From CAZDSS01 sp964508185 (GTDB taxonomy: Bacteria > Pseudomonadota > Alphaproteobacteria > Sphingomonadales > Govanellaceae), in the NCBI GenBank assembly GCA_964508185.1, contig CAZDSS010000003.1, positions 1 through 63,640 of the forward strand: a DNA stretch of 63,640 nt, written 5' to 3'. Position numbers and translations under genes: made by a program. A model generated the notes under the pieces. It searched no databases. It saw only the letters and a program-made list of their open reading frames with translations, and was not told the origin of the DNA. This document shows, piece after piece, positions 17,567-26,397 of the stretch; positions within the stretch are counted from its first letter, which is position 1, and every line of letters starts with the position of its first letter.

Positions 17567-19276
17567 ATGAAAAGAAGCCTGATGACTCTGGCCGCCGGCG
17601 CGATGGCGCTTGCCGCCGCGGGGCTTTCGGGGGGCGCGGCGGCCGCGGACAAGGATCAGGCCGCCGATCTCATCCTGCAGAACGGCAAGATCCTGACGCC
17701 CGGCGGCTATGCCGAGGCGATGGCGGTCCGGAATGGCGTGCTGGTGGCGATCGGCAGCAGCGGCGACGTGGCGGACTGGCGCAAGCCGCGCACCAAGGTC
17801 GTGGATCTCAAGGGCGGCACCGTGCTGCCCGGCTTCCACGACATGCATGTTCATCCCCTGATGGGCGGGCAGAAGCAGTTCCAATGCATTTTCGAGCAAG
17901 GATCCACGCCGGACGAGATCAAGGCGGCGGTCGCCGCCTGCGTGAAGGGCCGCAAGAAGGGCGAATGGATCGTCGGTGGCCAGTACCAGTCCATCTCCTT
18001 CGGCGACAATCCGCCGAACCGCCAATTCCTGGACGCGGTGGCGCCCGACAACCCGGTGATGCTGGGGGACATCAGCGGCCACAGCATCTGGGTCAATTCA
18101 AAGGCGATCGAGGTCGCGGGCGTGACCCGCGACACCCCGGATCCCGAGGGCGGCGTCATCGAGCGCGACGGCAACGGCGAGCCCACGGGCCTGTTCCATG
18201 AGACCGCGGGCGAGCTCATCCGCCGACATGTCCCGGCCTATACCCCGGCCCAGAACGTAAAGGCCATGCAGTCCGCGGTTGATGAAATGCTGGCCCAGGG
18301 GATCACCAGCTTCACCGACGCGGCGGTGTGGGACAGCACGATCCTCGAGGCCTATGCGACCCTTGCCCAGCAAGGCAAGCTGAAGCAGCGCGTCCGCGGC
18401 TGCCTCGTCTGGGGCGCGACGGTCGGCATGCCTACGGCGGACGACGTGATCGCCGTCCGCAACCGCTATCGCAGCGCGCGCTTCGATCCCGACTGCATCA
18501 AGATCTTCATGGACGGCGTGCCGACGGACAGCCATACCGCCGCCATGCTCGACGACTACATGCCGGTGGAGGGCCGGGAAGGGCGCAGCAAGGGCATCCT
18601 GATGGTGGAGCAGGAGAAGCTCAATGCGGCCGTCACCGCCTTCGATGCCCAGGGCTTCACGGTGAAGTTCCATGCGGCGGGTGACGGCGCCGTGCGTTCG
18701 GCGCTCGACGCCATCGAGGCGGCGCGCAAGGCCAATGGCATGGGTGGCCGGCGTCACAGCGTGGGCCACATCACCTTCGCCCATCCGGACGACCTCAAGC
18801 GGGCGCGTGACCTTGGCGCGACGCTCGAATATTCTCCCTATCTCTGGTTCCCGTCGGAAATCAACGAGGACATCAAGAAGGCCGTGGGTGCGGAGCGCAT
18901 GGAGCGGGCCTGGCCGGTTGCCGAAGGGCTTGCCACCGGGGCGCTTGTCGTCGTCGGCTCCGACTGGTCGGTGGTGCCGTCGGTCAGCCCCTGGATCGCG
19001 CTCGAGACCCTCGTCACCCGCCGCGTGCCGGGCGGGGACAGCGAGCTCTATGCGCCGAGCCAGGCCATCACTCTCGATCAGGCGGTGAAGATCTTCACCG
19101 AGAATGCGGCGCGGGAGATGGGCCATCGCCACATGGTCGGCGTGCTGGAGGAAGGCATGGTCGCCGACTTCATCGTGCTCGACCGCAATCCCTTCGAGGT
19201 GGAGCCCACCACCATCCACGACACGCAGGTGCGCATGACCTTCATCGACGGCGAGATGGTCTATTCCGCCCGCTGA
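17567..19276 (+). CDS. Secreted amidohydrolase, YtcJ-like (second of tandem pair)
   Basis: A 569-aa paralogue of the preceding gene with the same layout: signal peptide about 1-27 (GGAAAADK), HDMHVHP, HAAGDGAVRSALDAIE, GHITFAHPDD and GSDWSVVPSVSPW. Nearly every motif differs by one or two residues from its neighbour, suggesting duplication then specialisation for a related substrate. GGGGAG precedes the ATG. A strong terminator follows. It converges on a FecR/FecI pair that faces a TonB receptor gene; a link in function is possible but not shown. Confidence 0.88.
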   Translation: MKRSLMTLAAGAMALAAAGLSGGAAAADKDQAADLILQNGKILTPGGYAEAMAVRNGVLVAIGSSGDVADWRKPRTKVVDLKGGTVLPGFHDMHVHPLMGGQKQFQCIFEQGSTPDEIKAAVAACVKGRKKGEWIVGGQYQSISFGDNPPNRQFLDAVAPDNPVMLGDISGHSIWVNSKAIEVAGVTRDTPDPEGGVIERDGNGEPTGLFHETAGELIRRHVPAYTPAQNVKAMQSAVDEMLAQGITSFTDAAVWDSTILEAYATLAQQGKLKQRVRGCLVWGATVGMPTADDVIAVRNRYRSARFDPDCIKIFMDGVPTDSHTAAMLDDYMPVEGREGRSKGILMVEQEKLNAAVTAFDAQGFTVKFHAAGDGAVRSALDAIEAARKANGMGGRRHSVGHITFAHPDDLKRARDLGATLEYSPYLWFPSEINEDIKKAVGAERMERAWPVAEGLATGALVVVGSDWSVVPSVSPWIALETLVTRRVPGGDSELYAPSQAITLDQAVKIFTENAAREMGHRHMVGVLEEGMVADFIVLDRNPFEVEPTTIHDTQVRMTFIDGEMVYSAR

Positions 19277-19299
19277 TTCTCCCGCAACTTTCGGGGCCC

Positions 19300-19331
19300 G
19301 GCCGGCGCAGCGATGCGCCGGCCGTTCTTTT
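19300..19331 (+). terminator. Intrinsic terminator after the amidohydrolase pair
   Basis: GGCCGGCGCA (19300-19309), GCGA loop, TGCGCCGGCC (19314-19323), then GTTCTTTT. Ten perfect base pairs with a GNRA tetraloop make a very stable hairpin. The stem is almost the same as that of the terminator at 30854-30884. The T tail is on the plus strand, so it ends the amidohydrolase transcript. Confidence 0.8.
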
Positions 19332-19513
19332 GGTGGCTGGGCTGGCGCGGAAAGTCAATTCCTGCGGCGCTCAGATCCTAGACGTGCTTTCCCCGCAGAA
19401 TTACCCTTCACCTGCAGCCTGTTGCTCTTCCAGGGTGAAATCGGGGCGCTGGGGAAGGAAGCGCCCCGTCCGCAGGGCGGGTGCAGGACAGAGGGCTCGA
19501 GGCCCCAGGAACA

Positions 19514-20542
19514 CTAAAGGGAGGCGCTGGTCACCGGCATTTCCCGGGGGCGTTCCAGGATGATGGCGCCGCCTTCGATCTTCACCTCCAGACGGAAGCT
19601 CTTGTAAAGCGCGTTGAAGAACGTCTTGAGGTCGCCGATCACGAAGACGCCGCTGACGATCTCGTTGGCGAGGCTGGGCTCCAGCAGGATGATCGGCTGT
19701 TTCACATAGCGTTGGTACTGCGCGATGGCGCTCGCCAGGGGAACGGCGTTGAAATAGAGCTTCCCCTCGGTCCAGCCGATGGCCGTCTTGGGATCGCTGA
19801 TCTCGCCATAGGACGGGCCGCGCGCGTCATACTGCACGTAATGTCCCGCCGTGAGGACCTGGGGCAGGGGATGTTCGTCCTCGCGGCCGGACCTGTTCTG
19901 CTCCGGCGCGGGGACCTTGACCGCGCCCTCGATCACGGCGACGCTGGTCCGGCCGCCCGTGGCGCTCACGTTGAAGCGGGTGCCGAGCACCGTCACGGTG
20001 CCCGCGGGGGTACGCACATGGAACGGCCGTCTTTCGTCGCGCGTCACATCGAAGAAGACCTCGCCGCGGTCGAGCCGCACATGGCGCGCGGCCGTATCGT
20101 AATGGACCTTCACCCGCGAGCCGGTATTGAGCCACAGCACCGTGCCGTCATCGAGCGCGATGGTCTGCCGCTCGCCGACGCCGGTTTCCACCACCTTGAC
20201 GTCGAGGAAGGCATGCTGGGCGACGCCGCCGAGCAGGGCGACGACCACCGCCGCGCAAAGCGCCGCGCGGCGCAGGGCGCCCGCGCGCTTTGCGGGCGCG
20301 AGGACCGCGGTCGATACAACGGGCTTGCGGGCGCCATCCTCCGCAAGGAGCCTTTCCGCCACGGCGTCGCAATCCTGAAGCTGGGTCAGATCCCACAGCG
20401 CTTCCTGGGCGAGATAGCTTTCAAGCGCGCCCGGCGTATCCTCCAGCCAGCGCAGGAACGATTCCCGGTCCGCCGCGGAGACGTTGTCGCTTCGCATGCG
20501 GGCGAGCCATTGCGCCGCCGTTCTTTCCATACTTTCCGTCAT
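19514..20542 (-). CDS. FecR-type anti-sigma factor
   Basis: A 342-aa inner-membrane regulator. The N-terminal DUF4880 domain (AAQWLARMRSD ... SFLRWLEDTPG) is the sigma-binding part. One membrane helix lies at about 93-113. The periplasmic FecR domain (TGVGERQTIALDDGTVLWLNTGS ... GEVFFDV, two motifs) is followed by a STN-like C-terminal domain that touches the receptor. It relays receptor occupancy to the ECF sigma factor, whose gene overlaps it as ATGA at 20539-20542. The matching STN receptor is divergent at 21341. Confidence 0.92.
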   Translation of the reverse strand: MTESMERTAAQWLARMRSDNVSAADRESFLRWLEDTPGALESYLAQEALWDLTQLQDCDAVAERLLAEDGARKPVVSTAVLAPAKRAGALRRAALCAAVVVALLGGVAQHAFLDVKVVETGVGERQTIALDDGTVLWLNTGSRVKVHYDTAARHVRLDRGEVFFDVTRDERRPFHVRTPAGTVTVLGTRFNVSATGGRTSVAVIEGAVKVPAPEQNRSGREDEHPLPQVLTAGHYVQYDARGPSYGEISDPKTAIGWTEGKLYFNAVPLASAIAQYQRYVKQPIILLEPSLANEIVSGVFVIGDLKTFFNALYKSFRLEVKIEGGAIILERPREMPVTSASL

Positions 20543-21138
20543 GACAAGAGATGTCCAAGGCAGCTGTGGACATGCCGCATGGCCTTGGCCACATGGCGTT
20601 CCACCGTCTTGCTGCTCACGCCGAGCTCTCGCGCGACCTCCGAATAGGTCTTCTTGCGATGCTTGTGAAGCAGAAAAATCTGTCGGGTAAGGGGCGCGAG
20701 ATCACGCAGCGCCGCCTCGTAAAGCCGCGCGACCTGCCCCCAGTGAGCCGAGGTTTCGGGCTCCACGGGCGGGGCGGTGTAGGGCGAATAGCAGTCGGTG
20801 ACGGCAAGCTCCGCCCGCGCCCGCACCAGCCGCCGGCGCGCCCGGTCCACCACCAGGTTCTTGGCGGTGGAGAAGAGATAGGCCTTGGCGTTGGCCGACA
20901 ATCCCTCGACGCTTTCGCGGTTGAGCAGGCGGAAATAGGTTTCCTGGAGGACTTCCACCGCCTCGTCGGGATTGCGCAGCAGCTTGCGCAGGAAACTGAG
21001 GAGCTCATCCTTGTGGGCCACATAGAGGGTTTCGATCAGGTCGCGCGACAGGCTGTCCTGGCGCGGCCGCGCGGTCCGCGGGATGTCCACGGCGCCGTTG
21101 TCGGCCACCAGTTTGAGATATGGTTCCTCCCGAGCCAT
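20539..21138 (-). CDS. FecI-type ECF sigma factor
   Basis: A 199-aa ECF sigma factor of the iron-starvation/FecI class. Region 2 includes LRNPDEAVEVLQETYFRLL and AKAYLFSTAKNLVVDRAR, and region 4 includes LPL-type helices reading TRQIFLLHKHRKKTYSEVA and LGVSSKTVERHVAKAMRH. It should direct RNA polymerase to the adjacent STN receptor promoter when released by the FecR protein. The open frame extends to 21195, but the ATG at 21138 gives the normal length. The substrate need not be iron: such systems also serve siderophores, haem and glycans. Confidence 0.92.
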   Translation of the reverse strand: MAREEPYLKLVADNGAVDIPRTARPRQDSLSRDLIETLYVAHKDELLSFLRKLLRNPDEAVEVLQETYFRLLNRESVEGLSANAKAYLFSTAKNLVVDRARRRLVRARAELAVTDCYSPYTAPPVEPETSAHWGQVARLYEAALRDLAPLTRQIFLLHKHRKKTYSEVARELGVSSKTVERHVAKAMRHVHSCLGHLLS

Positions 21139-21225
21139 TTCTTGCCCCCGATTGACGAAGTCCCCCTCGTGAAGACTAGACGCACGAGACCGCATGCCGC
21201 CGACAGGCCCGCATCCGGATTGTTT

Positions 21226-21250
21226 GAAATTTTATGCAAGGGGCCTGTCG
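21226..21250 (+). promoter_or_regulatory. Candidate FecI-type promoter of the STN receptor
   Basis: TTTGAAATTTT with GAAA at 21226-21229, then GTCG at 21247-21250, resembles the GAAA/GTC-like elements used by FecI-class sigma factors. It lies about 95 bp before the receptor start in the divergent gap. A similar GAAA...GTCG pair with 2 bp less spacing precedes the second STN receptor (53212-53234). Tentative. Confidence 0.3.
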
Positions 21251-21340
21251 AGATTGGTGGCGCTCATGCGTCGAAGATATGCATCACATCCACCCGGCGA
21301 GCATAGCCCGCCGCATAACAACATGCACGGGGAGAAAAAA

Positions 21341-24046
21341 GTGATCCACAAACATTTGCGCAAGGAAACGCTTTCTGGTTGCGGGAGGCGGATGCGGCGT
21401 CTCGGCGTCGCCGGCATGGCGGCCATGTTCATTCTGGCGCAGGCCGCATCGGCCGCGGCGGAAGAGCCGCGCAAGATCGAGCTCGATCTGGCGAGCCAGC
21501 CCCTCTACAACGCGCTCCAGACCTTTGCCGAGATGCTGGACTACCAGCTTCTGGTGCGGGACAAGGACATCTCGACCAGGATCGCGCCGCCGCTGCGCGG
21601 CGTCTATACGGTGGACGAGGCGCTGTCCATCCTGCTCAAGGGGTCGGGCCTCAAATATGAAGTGGATGCAAGCGGCCTGATCGTGGTCGGCCAGAATTCG
21701 GAGCCCCGGCAGCGGCTGATCGCCGCCCAGGAATCCGAGACCATCGGCGGCGCCATGGCCCAGTCCGCTTCCCAGCCGGGCGGCGGGCAGTCGCTGAGCC
21801 GGCTCGAGGAAATCGTGGTGACGGCCCAGAAGCGGGCCCAGAGCATCAATGACGTCGGCATCACCATCAACGCCTTCACCGGCGACATGCTGCGCGACCG
21901 CGGCATCCGTTCGGCCGACGAGATGGCGCTGGTGACGCCGGGCCTTACCATCAATGAAAGCTTCACCAACGGCGTGCCGGTCTACACCATCCGCGGCGTC
22001 GGCTTCAGCGACTATTCGGCGGGCGCATCCTCGACCGTCGGTCTCTATTTCGATGAAGTGTCCATCCCTTATGCGGTGATGAGCCGCGGCATCCTGTTCG
22101 ACATGGAGCGGGTTGAGGTGCTGAAGGGGCCCCAGGGCGACCTTTATGGCCGCAACACTACCGCGGGTCAGATCAACTTCATCAGCCGCAAGCCCACGAA
22201 GGAGTTTGAAGCGGGGATCACCGCCGAATACGCCCGCTTCGACGTGGTGGACTTCGAAGGCTATGTGAGCGGCCCGCTGTCCGACAGCGTCCGCGCCCGC
22301 ATCGCGGCGAAAGCGACGCAGTCGCTCGGCGACGGCTGGCAGCGCAGCGTGACCCGGCCCGACGATCGCCTCGGCGAGCAGGACGTGCTGGCGGCCCGCG
22401 GCCTGTTCGACATCGATCTCGGCGACAACGGCAGCCTGCTGCTCAACGCCCACTGGGTGCGCGACAAGTCCGACAACATGGCGGCGACGGCCTATAACGG
22501 CCTCGATGTCGGCTTCGACCAGGCGCAGGAGCGCCCGACCATCGGCACGCCGTCCTTCTCCCTCGGCGACAACCGCGCCGCCGACTGGAGCCCGGGCCAG
22601 TTCCGGCCGCGCCGGGACAACGAGCTCAAGGGCGTGGCCGCCAAGCTCAACTGGGACTTCAACGGCGTGGTCCTGACCTCGATCACCGGCTACGACAAGT
22701 TCGAGCGCAGCGAGGCGAACGACTCCGACGGTTCGGCCATCCTTGATTCGAACAACATCAACGTGACCGACCTCGAGGTGTTCTCGCAGGAATTGCGCCT
22801 GTCCTCCGACGACAATGCGGACTTCACCTGGATCGTCGGCGCCTACTATTCGTGGGACAAGATCAGCGAGGACTACAACTACTTCATGCATGACAGCTTC
22901 TATTCCATGGCCCTTGGAATCCGGGAGCTGGACACCCGCTACGACCAGAAGACGGAATCGATCGCGGGCTTCGCCCATGCGGAATGGCAGTTCGCCGAGA
23001 AGTTCCGCCTGGTGGGCGGCGTGCGCTACACGGAAGAAGACCGCGACTGGTCGGGCTGCACCTACGACCGCGACGGCACGCTGGCGGCGGGCCTCAACAA
23101 CATCATCCGCCCGGCCTTCATCCTGTCCCAGGGGCTGCCGGATCCGGGGCTGGCGCAGCCGGGCGGCTGCGGCGTCTATGACGACCGGCCGGATTCGCCG
23201 ACCTACGGCACCTATGCCGTGTTCAGCGACAGCATCGCCACCAACAAATGGATGTGGAAGATCGGCCTGAATTACGAGCCGACGGACGACGTCCTGCTGT
23301 TCGCGACCGTGTCCAAGGGCTTCAAGTCCGGCGGCTTCAACGGCGCCAACGCCAATACCCATACCCAGCTCGTGCCCTATGGGCCCGAGGAGCTGCTCTC
23401 GGTCGAGGTCGGCACCAAGGCGAGCCTCCAGGACGGCCGCCTGCAGCTCAATCTCTCGGGCTTCTGGTATGACTACAAGGACAAGCAGGAACAGGACCTC
23501 GCGGTCACCTTCGTCGGCAACATTTCGGGCCTCACCAACGTGCCGAAGTCGCGCATCATCGGCGTGGAAGCGGAAATGCGCTGGCTTGCGACCGAGGGCC
23601 TGACGCTCGATCTCGGCGTCGCCTGGCTCGATACCGAGGTCAAGGAATGGATGGCGGTCGATTCGTCAAGCGTGTTCCCGGACATCGTCTATATCGATGC
23701 CTCGGGCATGGAGCTTGCGAACTCGCCGCAGTGGCAGCTGAACGCCACCGCCACCTATGACTGGGTCATCAGCAACGACCTGATGGTCACCTTCGGTGCC
23801 GACGTGGTGTACAAGGATTCGACCACCGGCGGGCCGCGCATCACCAGCGCCACCGACGACTACTGGCTGGCCAATGCCCGCGTGTCGCTTGGCGCCATCG
23901 ACGGCAATTGGCGGGTGACCCTGTGGGGCCGCAACCTCTTCGACGAATACTACTATCCGTCGGCCTTCATCGGCGGCAACGGCCCCTATGTGCGGATCCT
24001 CGGCATGCCGCGCACTTACGGCATCACCTTCGACTACAAGTTCTAG
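21341..24046 (+). CDS. TonB-dependent receptor with N-terminal STN signalling domain
   Basis: A 901-aa outer-membrane receptor. After the signal peptide (about 1-41, ending SAAAEEP) comes an STN/secretin domain (about 45-110: LDLASQPLYNALQTFAEMLDYQ ... GSGLKYEVDASGLIVVG, two motifs) that contacts FecR. A TonB box region (LEEIVVTAQKR), the plug (VEVLKGPQGDLYGRNTTAG) and a beta barrel ending TFDYKF follow. The divergent FecI/FecR genes complete a cell-surface signalling set. I use the GTG at 21341, which has GGGGAGA six nt upstream; an ATG at 21323 is the alternative. A strong terminator follows the gene. Confidence 0.92.
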   Translation: MIHKHLRKETLSGCGRRMRRLGVAGMAAMFILAQAASAAAEEPRKIELDLASQPLYNALQTFAEMLDYQLLVRDKDISTRIAPPLRGVYTVDEALSILLKGSGLKYEVDASGLIVVGQNSEPRQRLIAAQESETIGGAMAQSASQPGGGQSLSRLEEIVVTAQKRAQSINDVGITINAFTGDMLRDRGIRSADEMALVTPGLTINESFTNGVPVYTIRGVGFSDYSAGASSTVGLYFDEVSIPYAVMSRGILFDMERVEVLKGPQGDLYGRNTTAGQINFISRKPTKEFEAGITAEYARFDVVDFEGYVSGPLSDSVRARIAAKATQSLGDGWQRSVTRPDDRLGEQDVLAARGLFDIDLGDNGSLLLNAHWVRDKSDNMAATAYNGLDVGFDQAQERPTIGTPSFSLGDNRAADWSPGQFRPRRDNELKGVAAKLNWDFNGVVLTSITGYDKFERSEANDSDGSAILDSNNINVTDLEVFSQELRLSSDDNADFTWIVGAYYSWDKISEDYNYFMHDSFYSMALGIRELDTRYDQKTESIAGFAHAEWQFAEKFRLVGGVRYTEEDRDWSGCTYDRDGTLAAGLNNIIRPAFILSQGLPDPGLAQPGGCGVYDDRPDSPTYGTYAVFSDSIATNKWMWKIGLNYEPTDDVLLFATVSKGFKSGGFNGANANTHTQLVPYGPEELLSVEVGTKASLQDGRLQLNLSGFWYDYKDKQEQDLAVTFVGNISGLTNVPKSRIIGVEAEMRWLATEGLTLDLGVAWLDTEVKEWMAVDSSSVFPDIVYIDASGMELANSPQWQLNATATYDWVISNDLMVTFGADVVYKDSTTGGPRITSATDDYWLANARVSLGAIDGNWRVTLWGRNLFDEYYYPSAFIGGNGPYVRILGMPRTYGITFDYKF

Positions 24047-24066
24047 GCGTAGCCGCGGACAAGAAG

Positions 24067-24104
24067 ACGCCGGGGAAGCAGCCCCGCTTCCCCGGCGTTT
24101 TTCT
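24067..24104 (+). terminator. Strong intrinsic terminator after the STN receptor gene
   Basis: ACGCCGGGGAAGC (24067-24079), loop AGCCCC, GCTTCCCCGGCGT (24086-24098), then TTTTCT. Thirteen perfect base pairs and a T tail, placed 20 bp after the stop and between two convergent genes. It may work in both directions, though the minus-strand tail is weaker. Confidence 0.9.
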
Positions 24105-24133
24105 GTATCGGGACGATTTGGTGGACGGCCCGC

Positions 24134-24427
24134 TCAGCCGAGCACGTCGTAGAACGCGAGCTCCATGTCCTGGGCGAGGCAGGCGAGGATCGGCGGCACC
24201 AGCTTGTCGTGGAATGACGACGTCTGGTGGATCTCGAAGGCTTCCTCGCTGTCGAAGGTCGCGACCACCATATAGACGCAGGGGTCATCGGCCGATCGCA
24301 TGAGCTCATAGACCGGCGTGCCCGGCTCGTTCTCGTGCGTCAGGCGCTTGAGCTCGATCTGCAGACGCTCGAACTCGGCCCGCGCTTCCGGCCGGACCAC
24401 CAGCCTGGCGATGAAACCCTTCTTCAT
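24134..24427 (-). CDS. ABM-domain protein (antibiotic biosynthesis monooxygenase fold)
   Basis: A 97-aa single-domain protein with the dimeric ferredoxin-like ABM fold: FIARLVVRPEARAEFERL at the start, then PGTPVYELMRSADDPCVYMVVATF and a helix EEAFEIHQTSSFHDKL. ABM proteins act as cofactor-free monooxygenases, haem-degrading enzymes or isomerases of small metabolites. It is the last gene of an operon (Rieske oxygenase, ABM, CoA ligase, ABM) and overlaps the ligase stop codon as ATGA. A second ABM protein of the same length lies on the other side of the ligase. Confidence 0.8.
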   Translation of the reverse strand: MKKGFIARLVVRPEARAEFERLQIELKRLTHENEPGTPVYELMRSADDPCVYMVVATFDSEEAFEIHQTSSFHDKLVPPILACLAQDMELAFYDVLG

Positions 24428-26076
24428 GCGGCGCCTCCCTGTGCCGGTGCCAGCTCACCCTGTTTCAGCTCCTCGAGCAAGGAGTCGCGCAGGCGGAACT
24501 TCTGGATCTTGCTGGTGGACATGGGCCATTCCGTGACGAAGCGCACGTAACGCGGCACCTTGAAGCTCGCGATCTCGCCGCGGCAGAAGGCGATGATCTC
24601 CTCCTCGGTCGCATGGCAGCCGGGCTTGAGCTCCACGAAGGCGGCCGGCACCTCGGCGAGGCGCTCATGCGGCACGCCCACCACCTGGGCGAGCTTCACG
24701 GCGGGATGGCGGGCGATATGGGATTCGATCTCGACCGCCGCCACGTTCTCGCCGCCCACCTTCAGCATGTCCTTGAGGCGGCCGTGGAACATGATGTTGC
24801 CATTCTCATCCAGGCTGCCGAGGTCGCCCGTATGGAGCCAGCCGTCGCGGTCAATGGTCTCGGCGGTCTTCTCCGGCGCCTTGTAATAGCCTTTGAGCAT
24901 GCCGGGGCCGCGGGCCAGGATCTCGCCGATCTCGCCGGGCGCGCAGGTCTCGCCCGTCTCGGGATTGGCGATCCGGACTTCCCAGCCCGCAAGCGGCGCG
25001 CCGAGGCGGGTGGTGCGCACCTCGTAAGGATCGTCGAGGCGGCTCGTGCAGATGGTGCCCGATGCCTCGGTGAGGCCGTAGGTCCCGACCTGGATGGCGT
25101 GGGGCATGGCCGCGCTCATGGCCTCCTTGATCCCGGGCGGCTGCACCGCGAAGCTCGAATTCATGAGCCGGACACTGGACAGGTCCGTCTTGGGGAAGTC
25201 CGGATGGCTGATGAGATCCTGCATGATGGTGACGAAGCAGGGATAGGTGGCCGTGGCCCGCTCCGCCTCCAGCATCTTCAGGGCCGGACCCGCCGAGAAA
25301 TGGGGCATGGTGAGATAGGCCCCGCCCACATCCATGATCGCGACCATGGGCAGGATCCCGGCGATATGGAAGATGGGAAGCGGCGACCAGAAGCGGTCCT
25401 CGTGGGTCAGCCGATAGCGGTCGCGGCCGAGCGCCCGACTGTTGCCCACGATGCTTTCATGGGCGATGAGGCAGCCCTTGGGCGAGGACGTGGTGCCAGA
25501 GGTATAGAGGATGAGCGCGATGTCGTCCCCTTTGGTCGCGGCGATCCGCGCATCCAGATCTTCGTCCGCGATGCCGTCGGCCAGGGCGTCGAACCGGCTC
25601 TTGCCCACATAGCCGTCATGCTCCTCGAGGCCGAGGACGGCGATGTTGCGAAGCTTCGGCGCGCCTTCGAGCCGCAGCGACAGGGGATTTTCCTGCTGCC
25701 GCAGGCCGGGGAGGGCGCGCTCCAGCCGCTCGATGAAATTGACGTTGTCGGTCACCCGGTCCGTGGTGACGAGCGTCACCAGGTCCGCGTTCTCGATCAC
25801 ATAGGCGAGTTCGTGCGACACGTACCGGCAATTGACCGGCACCACCACCGCGCCCGCGAGCGCCGCGCCGAACATCACCTCGATGAATTCGAAGCTGGTG
25901 GGCAGAAGCAGCCCCACATGGTCGCCCTTGGCGACGCCGAGCGCCATCAGGCTTTTGGCCCGGCGCCGGGCGCGGTCCAGCAACTCTGCATAGCTGTAGC
26001 GCCGGTCGGGGAACACGATGGCGTCGGATGCGCCGTGGGCAGCCGCTGCCGCAATGAGAACCTGTCCCAAAGTCAT
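24424..26076 (-). CDS. AMP-dependent acyl-CoA synthetase/ligase
   Basis: A 550-aa ANL-superfamily enzyme that activates a carboxylic acid to its CoA thioester through an acyl-AMP. ILYTSGTTSSPKGCLIAH is the AMP-binding P-loop, and GTYGLTEASGT the adenine motif. GWLHTGDLG and GRLKDMLKVGGENV mark the hinge. The Lys in STSKIQKF is the C-terminal catalytic lysine. The substrate class (fatty, aromatic or terpenoid acid) is not evident. It lies between two small ABM genes and behind a Rieske oxygenase, so the acid may be an oxidised ring or side-chain product. The start at 26076 was chosen over 26136 for domain fit. Confidence 0.92.
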   Translation of the reverse strand: MTLGQVLIAAAAAHGASDAIVFPDRRYSYAELLDRARRRAKSLMALGVAKGDHVGLLLPTSFEFIEVMFGAALAGAVVVPVNCRYVSHELAYVIENADLVTLVTTDRVTDNVNFIERLERALPGLRQQENPLSLRLEGAPKLRNIAVLGLEEHDGYVGKSRFDALADGIADEDLDARIAATKGDDIALILYTSGTTSSPKGCLIAHESIVGNSRALGRDRYRLTHEDRFWSPLPIFHIAGILPMVAIMDVGGAYLTMPHFSAGPALKMLEAERATATYPCFVTIMQDLISHPDFPKTDLSSVRLMNSSFAVQPPGIKEAMSAAMPHAIQVGTYGLTEASGTICTSRLDDPYEVRTTRLGAPLAGWEVRIANPETGETCAPGEIGEILARGPGMLKGYYKAPEKTAETIDRDGWLHTGDLGSLDENGNIMFHGRLKDMLKVGGENVAAVEIESHIARHPAVKLAQVVGVPHERLAEVPAAFVELKPGCHATEEEIIAFCRGEIASFKVPRYVRFVTEWPMSTSKIQKFRLRDSLLEELKQGELAPAQGGAA

Positions 26077-26092
26077 GGAGCGAAGATCCTTG

Positions 26093-26386
26093 TCAGGGTT
26101 GCAGCGGATGCAAATATTCGCGCTCATAGCCGCCATCGAGGCAGGCTATCATGTCCGGCCCGATGGCCTTGAAATGCGGGCTCGACAGATGAGCCTCCTC
26201 CGCCGCCTCATTCTTGAAGGACTCGATGACCGCGTAGCGATGCTCCCCGTCCAGCCGGTAGAACCTGAAGTAGAGGGTGTCCGGCTCGTTCTGCCGGACA
26301 GCCTCCTCCATCTGGCGGCAGAGGTCGCGGAACAGCGCCTCCTTCTCGGGAAATACCTTCATGCGCGAAATGAACGTGACGGTCAT
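26093..26386 (-). CDS. ABM-domain protein, second copy
   Basis: A 97-aa ABM-fold protein beginning MTVTFISRMKVFPEKEALF, with DTLYFRFYRLDGEHRYAVIESF and a following helix EEAHLSSPHFKAIG. It differs clearly from the copy at 24134 but has the same length and order of motifs. It starts 11 bp after the Rieske oxygenase stop and ends 16 bp before the CoA ligase. A small monooxygenase or isomerase acting on the Rieske product is possible. Upstream in-frame codons to 26638 lie inside the Rieske gene and are ignored. Confidence 0.8.
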   Translation of the reverse strand: MTVTFISRMKVFPEKEALFRDLCRQMEEAVRQNEPDTLYFRFYRLDGEHRYAVIESFKNEAAEEAHLSSPHFKAIGPDMIACLDGGYEREYLHPLQP

Positions 26387-26397
26387 TCGCGCACCCC

